Assembly (NCBI GenBank): GCA_017483665.1 | Contig: JAFUVM010000008.1 | Location: 1 to 37,191 of the forward strand | Length of the DNA: 37,191 nucleotides | Reading direction: 5' to 3' | Source: Bacteroidaceae bacterium | GTDB lineage: Bacteria > Bacteroidota > Bacteroidia > Bacteroidales > Bacteroidaceae | Shown here: in pieces, positions 22,533 to 32,102 of the stretch | Numbering within the stretch: the first letter of the stretch is position 1 | How the letters are laid out: the number at the start of each line of letters is the position of its first letter | Notes under the pieces: generated by a model | What the model saw: only the letters and a program-made list of their open reading frames with translations | What the model was told of the DNA's origin: nothing | Databases searched by the model: none | Translations under genes and position numbers: made by a program

Positions 22533-25500
22533 TTAGAACCTTCCGCCTCGGCCACCGAAGCCACCGAAGCCTCGGCCGCCGCCCCAGCCGCCGGGACCGC
22601 CGCCGCCAAAGCCTGCCGCACGGGCCTCCTTGTTGCCCATGAGGTTGAAGCGGTAGATGAGGTGCACCATCACGTAGCTGTGGATGGCGTTCGTCCAGGT
22701 GTCGCTGCGGTTCGTGGCACTCAGGTTGCGGCTGATGCTCGAGCGTTCACGCAGGATGTCGTACCACTGTACGCTCACCGTGGCGTTCTTCTGCTTGAGG
22801 AAGTTCTGGCTGAGCTGTGCGTTCCAAATGAGCTCGTTGGTGTTCATCGAAGCGTCGTCGTAGCCGCGACGGCTCTGCTGCGAGATGTCGCTGCTGAACT
22901 GCATGTCCCACGGCATGTTGATGACGACGTTGCCGCCATAGTTGAAGAACCAGGTGTCGCGGTTGCCGTTCGCCTGCATGTCGTTGCGTGCGTGCTGGTA
23001 GTTCATGCCGCCGTTGACGCCCACCTCCAGCAGGTCGTTGCGATAGTTCAGGCGCAGGTTGTTGCCGAGGTCGGTCGTGCGGGTGTTGGACTTGCGGAGC
23101 AGCTCGTTCTCGTCCATGTAGCGGAAGAGGTTGGTCATGTCGACTGTGCCGGTAATGAACTGCTTAGCCTGCTCGTCGATGTCGCTGCTGATGTAGCCGA
23201 CGCTGTTGTTGTGGTTGATGTTGAGGTTGACGTGGATGTTGAAGTGCTTTGCCTTGTCCAGCGCAGTATTGAAGCCCATCCACGTACGGATGTTCCAACC
23301 GCCGTCGATGTTCATGGGGCGGCTGTAGCTGATGCCCGATGCCGTGTCGTAGATGGTGGCGTTGCTGATGCTGCGACGGTTGATGTTGCCCCATCCTCCG
23401 ATGAACCATCCCATCTGACGGTCCGGTATGTAGTTGTTGTAGTCGAGGTTGAAATTGTCGCTCCACGAGCTTTTCAGCCCGGCATTACCCGTGCTGATGT
23501 AGAGCGGATTGCTGTTGTCCATGACTTCGATGAGGTTTGTCATGGATGGTTGCGACATACGTCCGTTGTAGCGGATGCGCAGCTGGCTGGTGTTCGAAAT
23601 CTTCCATCGCAGGTTGAAGCGCGGCGCCCAGTTCTGGATGGTGCGCGTCGTGTCGATGTGGACACCGCGTTTCTCGTACTCCATGTCGGTGCGCTGCGGC
23701 TGGAAGTTCACGCCGGCGTTCCAGAAAAGCTCTTGTCCGTTCTCGTATTTGTTGTTGTAGCGGAGCATGAAGTTCACGTCGTGGTTCAGCTCTTTGTAGG
23801 TGGCGTACTGGCTGTTCTCCGCGTCGCGCTGGAGCTGCGTCAGGTCGATGCCGTAGTCGGCCAACGTCAGTCCGCCGTATATCCCGTTCGCAAGCTCATA
23901 GACCGAAATGTCGGTCAGACCCTTGTCGGCCAGCGCTTTCTCCAGTTCCTTGTAGACCATCATCTCGCGGTCGCTGTCCTGGAAGCGGTATTGTATCTGG
24001 TAGCTTGCCTGTGCCACGAGTCCCTTCAGGATAGGCTCCGTGTAGCTGAGGCGTCCCTGGTAGCTGTAGTTCTTGGAGGGCGACGCGGTGTTCTGGTAGT
24101 CGGCCTTTATCTCGCCACGCTGATAGTAGCGTATCATCGAGCGGCTGAACGACTGGTTGTTGCTCTCGCTGTACGAGCCGCCGAGATTGAGGGTGAGGTT
24201 TCGCCCGGGAACCACAAGGCGGCGGTTGACCTGCAGGTCGCCGTCGACGTTGTTGCTGTGACTGTTGCCGTTGTTGAGACGTTCGTTGCCATTGACGCGG
24301 ATGTTGTTCGGGTCGCTCCAATCCTTGTACTCTTCCACGGGATCCGTCAGTCCGGCCTCGAAGGGACTCTGGTTGAAGGTGACGCTACGGCTGTCGGACG
24401 AGCTGTTGCCGTTCGAGTGGCTGAAGTTGGGACGGAACATGATGTTCGTCATACTGTCGGGGAACCACTCGAGCCGGAAATTGGCATTGACGTTCTGACC
24501 CCAGTTCGTGCCCTGGTTCTTCGAGTTGGAGAACTGGCTGATGCCCGAGGGCAGGAACATCTCGCTGTTCGTGCGGGACTGCGACTCGCTGTCGCTGCTG
24601 CTGTAGCGCACGTTGCCGCCCAGCTTCAGCAGGCCTGCCGAGTAGTCGGGCTTGCCGTTCTCCCAGGCAAAGGTCACGCCGCCCATCGTGCTCGTGGTGA
24701 TGCCGTTGCCGCCCCCACCCCAACGGCCTCCGAAGTCGTTCACGTTGTTGCGGCTGCCGATGACGGAGAGGTAGCTGTTGTCCAGGAAACGGTTCACGTT
24801 CACCTTGCCCGAGTAGCGGTCCTCGGTGCCGTAGGCTCCGTCGATGTTGCCTACCCAGCCTTCCTTCATGCCCTTCTTGACGGAGAGGTCGAGCACGGTC
24901 TCTTCTTCGCCGTCGTCGATGCCCGTGATGCGGGTGTAGTCGCTTTTCTTGTCGTACGACTTGAGCTTCTTGATGAGCTTCGAAGGCAGGTTCTTCATCG
25001 CCATCTTCGTATCGTTCTGGAAGTATTCCTTGCCGTCGACCATGATCTTCGAGACGCTCTTGCCGTTGATCTTGATGTTGCCGTCGTCGTCAATCTCGGC
25101 TCCGGGAAGCTTCTTGACGAGCTCTTCCAGCATCGAGCCTTCGGGCAGACGGTAGGCCTCGGCGTTGAAGATGAAGGTGTCGGCCTTCATCTCCACCTGA
25201 GCCAGCTTGGCCGTCACCTCGGCTTCCTTCAGCACCATGCTGTTCTCCTCGAGGGTGATGCTTCCGAGGTTGACAGACTTGTTGCCCTTGGTCAGCGTTA
25301 TGTTGCGGTAATACGTCTGGAAGCCGATGTAGCTGACGCGGAAGATGTAGTTGCCGGCCTTGACGGCAGGGAGCTTGAACTTACCTTCGAGGTCGGACGA
25401 GACGCCGGTGGCCTGCGTGCTGTCCTTGGGCTGGAGCAGCACGACGGAAGCTCCCGCCAGAGGTTCGTTCAGTGCGCCGTCCATGATAAGGCCGCTGACT

Positions 25501-25571
25501 GTTACCTTCTGCGCCATTGCTGCAAGCGAGCAAAGGCATAATATGATGAGCGTTGAAATTCTGCGTTCCAT
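22533..25571 (-). CDS. Outer-membrane beta-barrel (TonB receptor-like) protein
   Basis: A 1012-residue protein with a signal peptide (ending AAMAQ). Residues about 24-110 are a carboxypeptidase-regulatory-like domain (VSGLIMDGALNEPLAGASVVLL). About 110-230 resembles a TonB-receptor plug (LPEGSMLEELVKKLPGAEID, INGKSVSKIMVDGKEYF). The remainder is a large barrel rich in aromatic and Asn strands. The tail is glycine-rich (GGGGPGGWGGGRGFGGFG) and ends RGGRF with a terminal aromatic. This matches the outer-membrane barrel_3 group common in Bacteroidota rather than the SusC group, and there is no SusD partner. The cargo is unknown. It lies 53 bp after dihydroorotase, without a clear promoter between them. 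Confidence 0.8.
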   Translation of the reverse strand: MERRISTLIILCLCSLAAMAQKVTVSGLIMDGALNEPLAGASVVLLQPKDSTQATGVSSDLEGKFKLPAVKAGNYIFRVSYIGFQTYYRNITLTKGNKSVNLGSITLEENSMVLKEAEVTAKLAQVEMKADTFIFNAEAYRLPEGSMLEELVKKLPGAEIDDDGNIKINGKSVSKIMVDGKEYFQNDTKMAMKNLPSKLIKKLKSYDKKSDYTRITGIDDGEEETVLDLSVKKGMKEGWVGNIDGAYGTEDRYSGKVNVNRFLDNSYLSVIGSRNNVNDFGGRWGGGGNGITTSTMGGVTFAWENGKPDYSAGLLKLGGNVRYSSSDSESQSRTNSEMFLPSGISQFSNSKNQGTNWGQNVNANFRLEWFPDSMTNIMFRPNFSHSNGNSSSDSRSVTFNQSPFEAGLTDPVEEYKDWSDPNNIRVNGNERLNNGNSHSNNVDGDLQVNRRLVVPGRNLTLNLGGSYSESNNQSFSRSMIRYYQRGEIKADYQNTASPSKNYSYQGRLSYTEPILKGLVAQASYQIQYRFQDSDREMMVYKELEKALADKGLTDISVYELANGIYGGLTLADYGIDLTQLQRDAENSQYATYKELNHDVNFMLRYNNKYENGQELFWNAGVNFQPQRTDMEYEKRGVHIDTTRTIQNWAPRFNLRWKISNTSQLRIRYNGRMSQPSMTNLIEVMDNSNPLYISTGNAGLKSSWSDNFNLDYNNYIPDRQMGWFIGGWGNINRRSISNATIYDTASGISYSRPMNIDGGWNIRTWMGFNTALDKAKHFNIHVNLNINHNNSVGYISSDIDEQAKQFITGTVDMTNLFRYMDENELLRKSNTRTTDLGNNLRLNYRNDLLEVGVNGGMNYQHARNDMQANGNRDTWFFNYGGNVVINMPWDMQFSSDISQQSRRGYDDASMNTNELIWNAQLSQNFLKQKNATVSVQWYDILRERSSISRNLSATNRSDTWTNAIHSYVMVHLIYRFNLMGNKEARAAGFGGGGPGGWGGGRGFGGFGGRGGRF

Positions 25572-25624
25572 TGATTTCTTTTCGTGTTTAGCTAATACCA
25601 GTTACCTTTCTCTTTGACAAACTC

Positions 25625-27076
25625 TCAGTGAAAAGGTTTATTGTCGGCTGCGAAAAAAACGCGCTCCCCCTGAGGTTGAGGCAGGACTGACGTGCCGTTC
25701 CAAACAAGATGGCCGCCCACCCAAGTCTTCTCTGCCTGCCACTTCAGAGTACGGCCCTCCAGGGGGCTCCACCCGCAACGGCTCTCGATGCAGTCCGTCG
25801 TTACCGTCCACGGCTTGCGGCGCACTAAGGTCAGGTCTGCCTTGTAGCCCTCCCTGATGAAACCGCGCTCGGGGATGCGGTAAAGGCGGGCTGGGTTGTG
25901 GCACATCAGCTCGACGAGCCGCTCCGGGCTGAGCACGCTCTTGCTGCCGTCGGTCCCTGGCTCTTCGGTCAAGGTGAGCACGGCAGGCAGGGAGAACTGC
26001 ACCATCGGCATGCCGCTCACCGCCTTGAACACGCCGCCCTCCTTCTCGCTGAGCAGGTGGGGCGCATGGTCGGTGGCAATTGTCCGGATGCGTCCGTCGG
26101 TCAGGGCACGCCGCAAGGCATCCCGGTCAGCCGCCGTCTTGATGGCCGGATTGCACTTGATGCGGGCACCGAGCGCCTCGTAGTCTTCGTCCGTGAAGAG
26201 CAGATGCGGCACGCAGGCCTCGGCAGTGATGTGTTCGTTGCCTGGTTCGAAGAGGTCCAACTCCTGATCCGTCGTGATGTGTGCAACATGCAGACGTGCC
26301 CCTTCCTCCTTGGCAAGACGGACGGCAAGGCTCGAACTGCTGAAGCATGCCTCGTGGTCGCGGATAAGGGAATGAAGGCGAATGGAGAGGTCGTCTGGAA
26401 GTGAAGAATGAAGAGTGAAGAATGAAGAATTTCCTACCGGACTGGAAACAGGCGCGTGGGATGCCACGGTGGAAGCAAATTCTTCATTCTTAATTATTAA
26501 TTCTTCATTCCGCTTGATGCGCTCCGTGTCCTCGCAATGTGTCACTATCAGGGTCGGCGATTCGCGGAAGATGCGGTGGAGCACCTCTTCGCGGTCTACG
26601 AGCATGTTGCCCGTGCTGCTGCCCATGAAGAGCTTCACGCCCGGGGATTGCGTCACGTCGAGACGTTTGATTTCCTCGATGTTGTCGTTTGTGGCCCCGA
26701 GGAAGAAGCCATAGTTCACGTAGCAGCGTCCTTGTGCCATCGCATAGCGTTCCTGCAAAAGCTGGAGCGTCGTAGTCTGCGGCACGACGTTGGGCATGTC
26801 GAGAACAGTGGTCACGCCGCCCCGGGCCGCCGCGCGTGTCTCGGTCTGCATGTCGGCCTTGTGCGTCAGGCCCGGCTCCCGCATGTGCACATGTCCGTCG
26901 ATGACGCCGGGCAAAAGCAGAGCACCCTCTGCCTCCACCACCTCGTCGCCGTCGCGGACAGGCAGCTCCCTGCCACAGGCAATCTCAGCGATGCGTCCGT
27001 CCTCCATGCGGACAGAGCCTTCGCATCGCTTTCCCTCGCTTATGATGGTTGCTCCTTGAATGACAATCCCCTTCAT
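25625..27076 (-). CDS. pyrC: Dihydroorotase
   Basis: A metal-dependent amidohydrolase of pyrimidine synthesis that cyclises N-carbamoyl-aspartate to dihydroorotate. Motifs are DGHVHMREPG (residues 60-69, metal ligands), VKLFMGSSTG with the active-site Lys, LIVTHCED (about 177-184), LHVAHITT, and TIATDHAPH (catalytic Asp). About 483 residues from the ATG at 27076. This start is favoured over an upstream opening at 27163 because MKGIVIQGATI begins the fold. Residues about 189-226 (RNEELIIKNEEF to NSSFFTLHSSLP) are an in-frame insert from a palindromic repeat and replace or enlarge the normal surface helix after HCED. The three-methyltransferase operon ends 62 bp upstream, and no -7 box is seen between. 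Confidence 0.93.
   Translation of the reverse strand: MKGIVIQGATIISEGKRCEGSVRMEDGRIAEIACGRELPVRDGDEVVEAEGALLLPGVIDGHVHMREPGLTHKADMQTETRAAARGGVTTVLDMPNVVPQTTTLQLLQERYAMAQGRCYVNYGFFLGATNDNIEEIKRLDVTQSPGVKLFMGSSTGNMLVDREEVLHRIFRESPTLIVTHCEDTERIKRNEELIIKNEEFASTVASHAPVSSPVGNSSFFTLHSSLPDDLSIRLHSLIRDHEACFSSSSLAVRLAKEEGARLHVAHITTDQELDLFEPGNEHITAEACVPHLLFTDEDYEALGARIKCNPAIKTAADRDALRRALTDGRIRTIATDHAPHLLSEKEGGVFKAVSGMPMVQFSLPAVLTLTEEPGTDGSKSVLSPERLVELMCHNPARLYRIPERGFIREGYKADLTLVRRKPWTVTTDCIESRCGWSPLEGRTLKWQAEKTWVGGHLVWNGTSVLPQPQGERVFFAADNKPFH
26405..26510. repeat. In-frame palindromic element in dihydroorotase
   Basis: A perfect 13-bp inverted repeat, GAATGAAGAATTT (26420-26432) and AAATTCTTCATTC (26477-26489), encloses a 44-nt loop. 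It is flanked by further GTGAAGAATGAAG and TTCTTCATTCC copies. The frame stays open through it in the dihydroorotase direction. Boundaries are estimated from where the protein leaves the family pattern. Confidence 0.7.
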
Positions 27077-27138
27077 ATTTCTCTCTTTTCTTTCCTTGTC
27101 TTTTTCACAATAATGCTGTAGAGTCACTGTACTATTAT

Positions 27139-30100
27139 TTACCCCAGTAGGACTGTTTCGCACAAATCACTATATTGCTGATACGATGGAAGTTTCTCAA
27201 CCAGTGCCATTATCTTGCTTCTGCGATGTTGTAGCGTCCCAGAGTTGGGGTTAGTGTCTAGATGGGTTGCACGTAATTCACCAATGAGTTGCCGGGTGAT
27301 GTCTGCCAGTTGTTTGTGAGCGATATTTTCAGCATCGTATGACTGAATTGAAGATGGGGCCAATGTGTGAATGTGACGTTTGCCTTGTAGTCCTTCTGTC
27401 TGAAGGGGAGAAATGAGTTTAGTGATTGATTCGCTGTTGAGCAACCCTACAAGATACAGGGCTTCATCTTCACTATTTGTTGCATACCAATACAGAGTCT
27501 GGTCAACGATATATCTGTCAGAGGCATCTAATTTAACATAGGTAGCACATGGCTTGCGTCCTCCTGCTCCAAAAAGCACAAGGAACTTTTTTCCGTTGAA
27601 ACACTGCTTTTCCAATTTTCCTCGCCAATTGAGCGCATTCCTAAAGATGTCCCGATTGGCTCCTTGGAGAACTTTGTATTCGCGCTCAATCTCATTGAAC
27701 GTATTTTTGACTGGACGCGGCATAGCGTTGATGTGCTTGTCCGTCAAGCATTGCCAAATTCCGCCTGCATTTACCTTCACAGGGAGTAGTGCTAATGGAA
27801 CTTCTGACAAGCCAAAGGGTGTAACAATGTTGGAGACCAGCACCTTATAGAAGTATCGCTTGGGGATGACAGCCGGAGGAATCCTATAGTCCCTTCCTTT
27901 GTGCATGTTCTGGAGGTAATATGCGTATCTTGAATTCGGTGTTATGGAGCTGACAGAATATGCACTGCCATTCTCTTCAAGATTGAAGAAAAAGATGTTT
28001 CTCGGCATGATGTCGGCTCCTTGCTCAAAATGAGGACTTGCCGATGAGATGACTGTCTGGTGTACCTCTTCATTAGTCCATATTGTCTGACCACCATGTT
28101 GTTTTGTAATAAATACGGTTGGTTCAGCCCTTTCCTTGCTGATGATATTCATGCCAGGCAGACTGGTGAAGTCTTCCCATGACTCCTTTGTTCCAAAGAG
28201 AACAATTGCCTTGTTCTTGAAAACGCTTTCGGGCAACAGCCACAAGGAACTGAACCGCGTGTCTATTTGCATCCGAGACTTTGCAAAACCTCCCGTTCTG
28301 AATTTTTGTTGATGATGGCCTGCAAGTACAGAATGAGGAAGAACACATCCGTACACACCGTTCTCGTTTAAGTATCTTCCGATTGAACTTAAAAGAAAAA
28401 TCGTGGCTAATTCCACATGTAGGAAACTTGCATCAGAAGGCTTGATGCCCAAATCTTTTGCCAACAGATTGAGGGCGGTATGGTAGGGATTGTCGGCCAG
28501 CTTGCTTAATGCCAGCCAAGGCGTATTTGACACGATGCCATTGAACTTGGCGGTGATGAGACTTGGGCGCATCGTGTTTTTCAAGAAGAACGACCAAATA
28601 CCATTCTTGCCTTCCTCATTCAAGTCGTACATGACTTTTTGAAGGTCGCTGGCAAAATTCAGTGTTGTTTCGTCTGAGACATCAAGGCTTTCTGCTATTA
28701 TTTCAGCAAATTCTTCCCGATTGTAGGCATCTGCAATGCAATCGTAACACTTGTTGACAATCGCATCGAACAAGAGCCGATTGTCTGCCAAAAGCGATTC
28801 TGGCAATATAACATGTTTATCGAAGAGCTTAAGAATCAAATTATTGTCGTTGTCCTCAGATATGGGCTTGTGGATAAACAGCGAGTCAGCATGATAGATG
28901 GGTATCATCATGTCAAAATGATTGTCAAGGAGTGTCCCCACACTTATTATCCAGTTAATCTTAGCCAGAATGACGGCGAGCGGATCTACGTCAAAACCTG
29001 TAATGCAGTTTTGGATAACTTGCTTGTTGGCTTCAACGTCATCGCCAAGGAATGAATTGATGTGCTTGATGGTCGCAACAACCATTGAGCCGGAGCCACA
29101 ACACATATCCACGAACATCGGGACTTCGCCGTTAGGCAGCATGGATATTACGTTGGCCACCAACTTTTCGGCAATCCAGCTTGGAGTCAACTCCTGACCA
29201 AGCAACAGTCGATGACTTTTTTCTGAAAGTTGCACCATAATGAGTCCGAACAAATCTTCTTCCTGAGACCTTGAGAAGTCATAGATGCTCAGGTCTCTCT
29301 GCATGGCCTTAATTGTGGGGAGCAGGGTCTGAAGATTATCATTCAAAAGCCACCCGAAACAGTCATGCTCGGCAAAGTTGCTGATGCCACGATTCTCAAA
29401 AAAAGCGCCATCGGCAATTTGAATTAGTTGGCGGTCATCAGAGTTCAATGCCTCCTTAGATATAAAATTAGCACACAGGAGTTTAGCCAACAAGGAAATA
29501 TAGAACTCATGCGAATAGGTCTCGTTGGAGTCGATGTATTCTTGCGATGACTTTTCTATAGACGTGAACGAAGTCCACATGTCCTTAATCATCTTGAAGT
29601 ATTCGGGACAGGCGGAGACCTGAGCGCCAATATAGTCGACGACATTCTCAATATAAGGTGCGGAAAACTTACTGTCCAATCCAAAGTCCAACGCCAGTGA
29701 CTGCGCATTCAGGGGACGACCGCCTACACGGCCCAGATATTTTGAAAGGAATACTATAAGTTGTTCGGAACTTTCTTCATCGGCAGTCATAATATGGAGT
29801 CTTGCAATTTCCTTCAGTTCAATATTATCCTGCGTATATTCAGACGGAGCAAGGCTGTCATCGTTGCAAATGGCATAAACATACCAGTTCAGCGTGTCAG
29901 AGAGAACGCCTTGAACAATTTGTTTGTCGTTGCCATCTGTGACCAACGTAGCACAATATTCGCGAACCTGCCTAAGACCTTCGTCAAAGATTGACTTCAC
30001 CGTTAGATTCTTCTCGTATTCAATAGCTGTACTGGCTATAAAATTGTCGATGAAGCCTGAGACTTTGCGATTGTTACGCTCCATCTTGACGCGGTGCTCG

Positions 30101-30267
30101 CCTCGTCGGATGTGCTCTTCTACCCATTTGGTATCGGCAGGGAACATCAGCCGCAAGTATGACGTGAAATTCTCACGGAGCCTTGACTCCGGTTCGTGTT
30201 CTTCCTGCATCTGCAAGGCTATGGTGATACACTCCTTGGCTTTTTGTATATGCTGTTTATCTATCAT
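27139..30267 (-). CDS. Nuclease-like/N6-adenine methyltransferase fusion
   Basis: A 1042-residue protein, third gene of the methyltransferase operon. Residues about 25-110 contain FIDNF (D74), EYEK (E83, E85, K86) and QxxxY (Q100-Y104). This order resembles PD-(D/E)XK nucleases of type IIG fusions, though a canonical (D/E)xK triad is not exact. Residues 356-600 form the methyltransferase core: GQELTPSWIAEKLV, motif I VDMCCGSGSM (387-396), GFDVDPLA, and a motif IV that reads NTPW (582-585) instead of NPPW. The C-terminal 400 residues probably hold the target-recognition region. It overlaps the preceding gene by 4 nt (ATGA). Possible roles are a restriction-modification enzyme or, given NTPW, a methyltransferase with altered activity. 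Codon use is more AT-rich than its neighbours. Confidence 0.72.
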   Translation of the reverse strand: MIDKQHIQKAKECITIALQMQEEHEPESRLRENFTSYLRLMFPADTKWVEEHIRRGEHRVKMERNNRKVSGFIDNFIASTAIEYEKNLTVKSIFDEGLRQVREYCATLVTDGNDKQIVQGVLSDTLNWYVYAICNDDSLAPSEYTQDNIELKEIARLHIMTADEESSEQLIVFLSKYLGRVGGRPLNAQSLALDFGLDSKFSAPYIENVVDYIGAQVSACPEYFKMIKDMWTSFTSIEKSSQEYIDSNETYSHEFYISLLAKLLCANFISKEALNSDDRQLIQIADGAFFENRGISNFAEHDCFGWLLNDNLQTLLPTIKAMQRDLSIYDFSRSQEEDLFGLIMVQLSEKSHRLLLGQELTPSWIAEKLVANVISMLPNGEVPMFVDMCCGSGSMVVATIKHINSFLGDDVEANKQVIQNCITGFDVDPLAVILAKINWIISVGTLLDNHFDMMIPIYHADSLFIHKPISEDNDNNLILKLFDKHVILPESLLADNRLLFDAIVNKCYDCIADAYNREEFAEIIAESLDVSDETTLNFASDLQKVMYDLNEEGKNGIWSFFLKNTMRPSLITAKFNGIVSNTPWLALSKLADNPYHTALNLLAKDLGIKPSDASFLHVELATIFLLSSIGRYLNENGVYGCVLPHSVLAGHHQQKFRTGGFAKSRMQIDTRFSSLWLLPESVFKNKAIVLFGTKESWEDFTSLPGMNIISKERAEPTVFITKQHGGQTIWTNEEVHQTVISSASPHFEQGADIMPRNIFFFNLEENGSAYSVSSITPNSRYAYYLQNMHKGRDYRIPPAVIPKRYFYKVLVSNIVTPFGLSEVPLALLPVKVNAGGIWQCLTDKHINAMPRPVKNTFNEIEREYKVLQGANRDIFRNALNWRGKLEKQCFNGKKFLVLFGAGGRKPCATYVKLDASDRYIVDQTLYWYATNSEDEALYLVGLLNSESITKLISPLQTEGLQGKRHIHTLAPSSIQSYDAENIAHKQLADITRQLIGELRATHLDTNPNSGTLQHRRSKIMALVEKLPSYQQYSDLCETVLLG

Positions 30268-32099
30268 GACCTTGTTTCGATATATCGCTTTAGTATCTGC
30301 CTCAAATGGCTCTTCTTTTCTTCCAGCATCTTGTTCTCGAATCCTAATGCCTTTAGTAAGACATTGTCGATTTCATCGATTATTGTCTCTGCAGCCTGCT
30401 TCGGTGTTGATATGAGAACTTCGCCAAGGGCATCCAATCGGGCAACTTCAGCGTCAGTGAGTCGAGGATAATAGGCTTTCTTAAATTGTACAGCATCTAT
30501 TTTCAGGGCACCTCCACCCATCACCGTGCCACATTCCTCAACGAGGACTTTGCTCCAGGTACTGTTGAGCAGGGCAAGCAGGCTTCTAGCTGTTAAGCGA
30601 CTTCCTTCAAGAATATTGAATGTGACGAAGTTTGCATCAATTACCATTGTCTCGTCAGTGTCGTTGATGTAAGTAACGGCTTCCTTGCTATTCACTCTCG
30701 GCATAAACAGTTTTGCAACGTGGCGCGGCTGAAGCGGGGGTATCATGTACCAAAATCGGAAGGGTTTGTCCCGGCGCCCGCTCACATTGGTCTTTACCGA
30801 AGAGAGTTCAGGAATGGGTTTTCCTTTGATTTCACATTTTTCGGAGAATCGAATATATGCAGAAAGGGGTTCTGGAAGAGTGGCATACCTCCTTTTGTTG
30901 ATGTCGGGGGTAGTAGCAAGGTCTGCGCTTGTCGCGGCCTCTTGGATATACAACAGCCTGTAAGCTTGGCGGGGAGAAACAGAAAATGTATCTCCAAGCC
31001 CTCCCTGACTTTGAAGAACGCTGACAAAATACTCGTCAGAATCAGTCACCAGTTTGGGGTATAGGGAGGAATAATAGCCACCGGGCTTGGCTTTCAAGTA
31101 AAAGAAACCATTGGCACCAGTTCTCAGGCCTTGTGATACCTTGACCTGACAATCAGACAGAGAAATCAACTTTTCACTGGGTATTTCGCCCAATTGCCTG
31201 AGTTTGCTTAACGAACTAAGTCCTGTAATTTGCTCCGAAAAGAGGTCTGCCTGTCTGATACTGCTGAACTCGCACAAGCCAGGGATTGAGATTCTTTCAC
31301 GGACAACTCTCTGAAATCTTTCTGTGTCACCAATGCTCCCATATAGACTCTGACGGGTACTTGCCCTGTCATAAAGATCTATATAGGTGACGTTCAGGGT
31401 TCTATCTGCGTGACAGCATCTTTTGGCAACAACAACAGAAGTCCTAACCTGAGCAGAGTCCTTAAACCAAGTGTTGCTCACGTCGTTGATGACATATTTT
31501 ATCTCAAAAAAATCCTTCAGCAGCGTGTGTACGGGAGTGGCATATTCACGCGTTTGCCACGAATTGGGTACGACTATTGCCATCTGACCACCGTCTTTGA
31601 CAAGCATCATACAGAGCAACCAGGATGGAACAGCCAAATCTGCCAGACCGGAAAAGTCGGTGATGGCTCTCCGCATTATTATTTTCTCTGATGCTGTCAT
31701 TGTCGTTGCTTTTGCAAGATAATCCAACAGACTTTGCCGGATGTTGCCCATTGCCATCTGTATGCCACCAGAGTTGTTGAGCGTTTCGCGACGGACGTAG
31801 GGAGGGTTGGTCACTACGAGGTCATAACCTTCTATGGAATAATGCTGAATGGTAGTGAGAGCGAATGCGTCTCCACAGAATACTGTCGCCGAAGGGTAGC
31901 ATTTCCGGGCGTACTCCTGAACAAGTGCATCAATCTCAACACCAGTCATCTCCACGTCTTCGTAAGCAGAAAACATATCCCCTATGCCGCACATGGGGTC
32001 GATTATTGACTTTATGTGTGACTTGTCAACGAGCGTCGAAATCAAATGCGCCAACCTGACACCAGAGAAGAACTGGCCCAGTACCTTCTGCTTATTCAT
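30264..32099 (-). CDS. N6-adenine DNA methyltransferase
   Basis: A 611-residue protein. The amino-terminal catalytic region has LGQFFSGVRLA (motif X-like, residues 7-17), motif I DPMCGIGDM (34-42), the acidic end of strand 2 (TGVEIDA) and motif IV TNPPYV (97-102). It then continues with LVKDGGQMAIVVPNSW. This gamma-type order is that of type I/IIG N6-adenine methylases. Residues about 290-600 form the specificity-like part (WYMIPPL, ARSLLALLNSTWSKV, with the ALLNST sequence common in target-recognition domains). No nuclease motif is visible. It starts 3 bp after the gene at 32103 and overlaps the next by 4 nt, so the operon is translationally coupled. Confidence 0.85.
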   Translation of the reverse strand: MNKQKVLGQFFSGVRLAHLISTLVDKSHIKSIIDPMCGIGDMFSAYEDVEMTGVEIDALVQEYARKCYPSATVFCGDAFALTTIQHYSIEGYDLVVTNPPYVRRETLNNSGGIQMAMGNIRQSLLDYLAKATTMTASEKIIMRRAITDFSGLADLAVPSWLLCMMLVKDGGQMAIVVPNSWQTREYATPVHTLLKDFFEIKYVINDVSNTWFKDSAQVRTSVVVAKRCCHADRTLNVTYIDLYDRASTRQSLYGSIGDTERFQRVVRERISIPGLCEFSSIRQADLFSEQITGLSSLSKLRQLGEIPSEKLISLSDCQVKVSQGLRTGANGFFYLKAKPGGYYSSLYPKLVTDSDEYFVSVLQSQGGLGDTFSVSPRQAYRLLYIQEAATSADLATTPDINKRRYATLPEPLSAYIRFSEKCEIKGKPIPELSSVKTNVSGRRDKPFRFWYMIPPLQPRHVAKLFMPRVNSKEAVTYINDTDETMVIDANFVTFNILEGSRLTARSLLALLNSTWSKVLVEECGTVMGGGALKIDAVQFKKAYYPRLTDAEVARLDALGEVLISTPKQAAETIIDEIDNVLLKALGFENKMLEEKKSHLRQILKRYIETRS

Positions 32100-32102
32100 G
32101 TC

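Noticed and set aside
22662-25541. 959-codon open frame on the plus strand
   Set aside because: It is antisense to the outer-membrane barrel gene and rich in Val/Ala/His without recognisable motifs.
22533-25571. SusC/SusD nutrient-uptake pair
   Set aside because: There is no SusD-like lipoprotein beside it, and the glycine-rich tail and plug fit the other barrel family.
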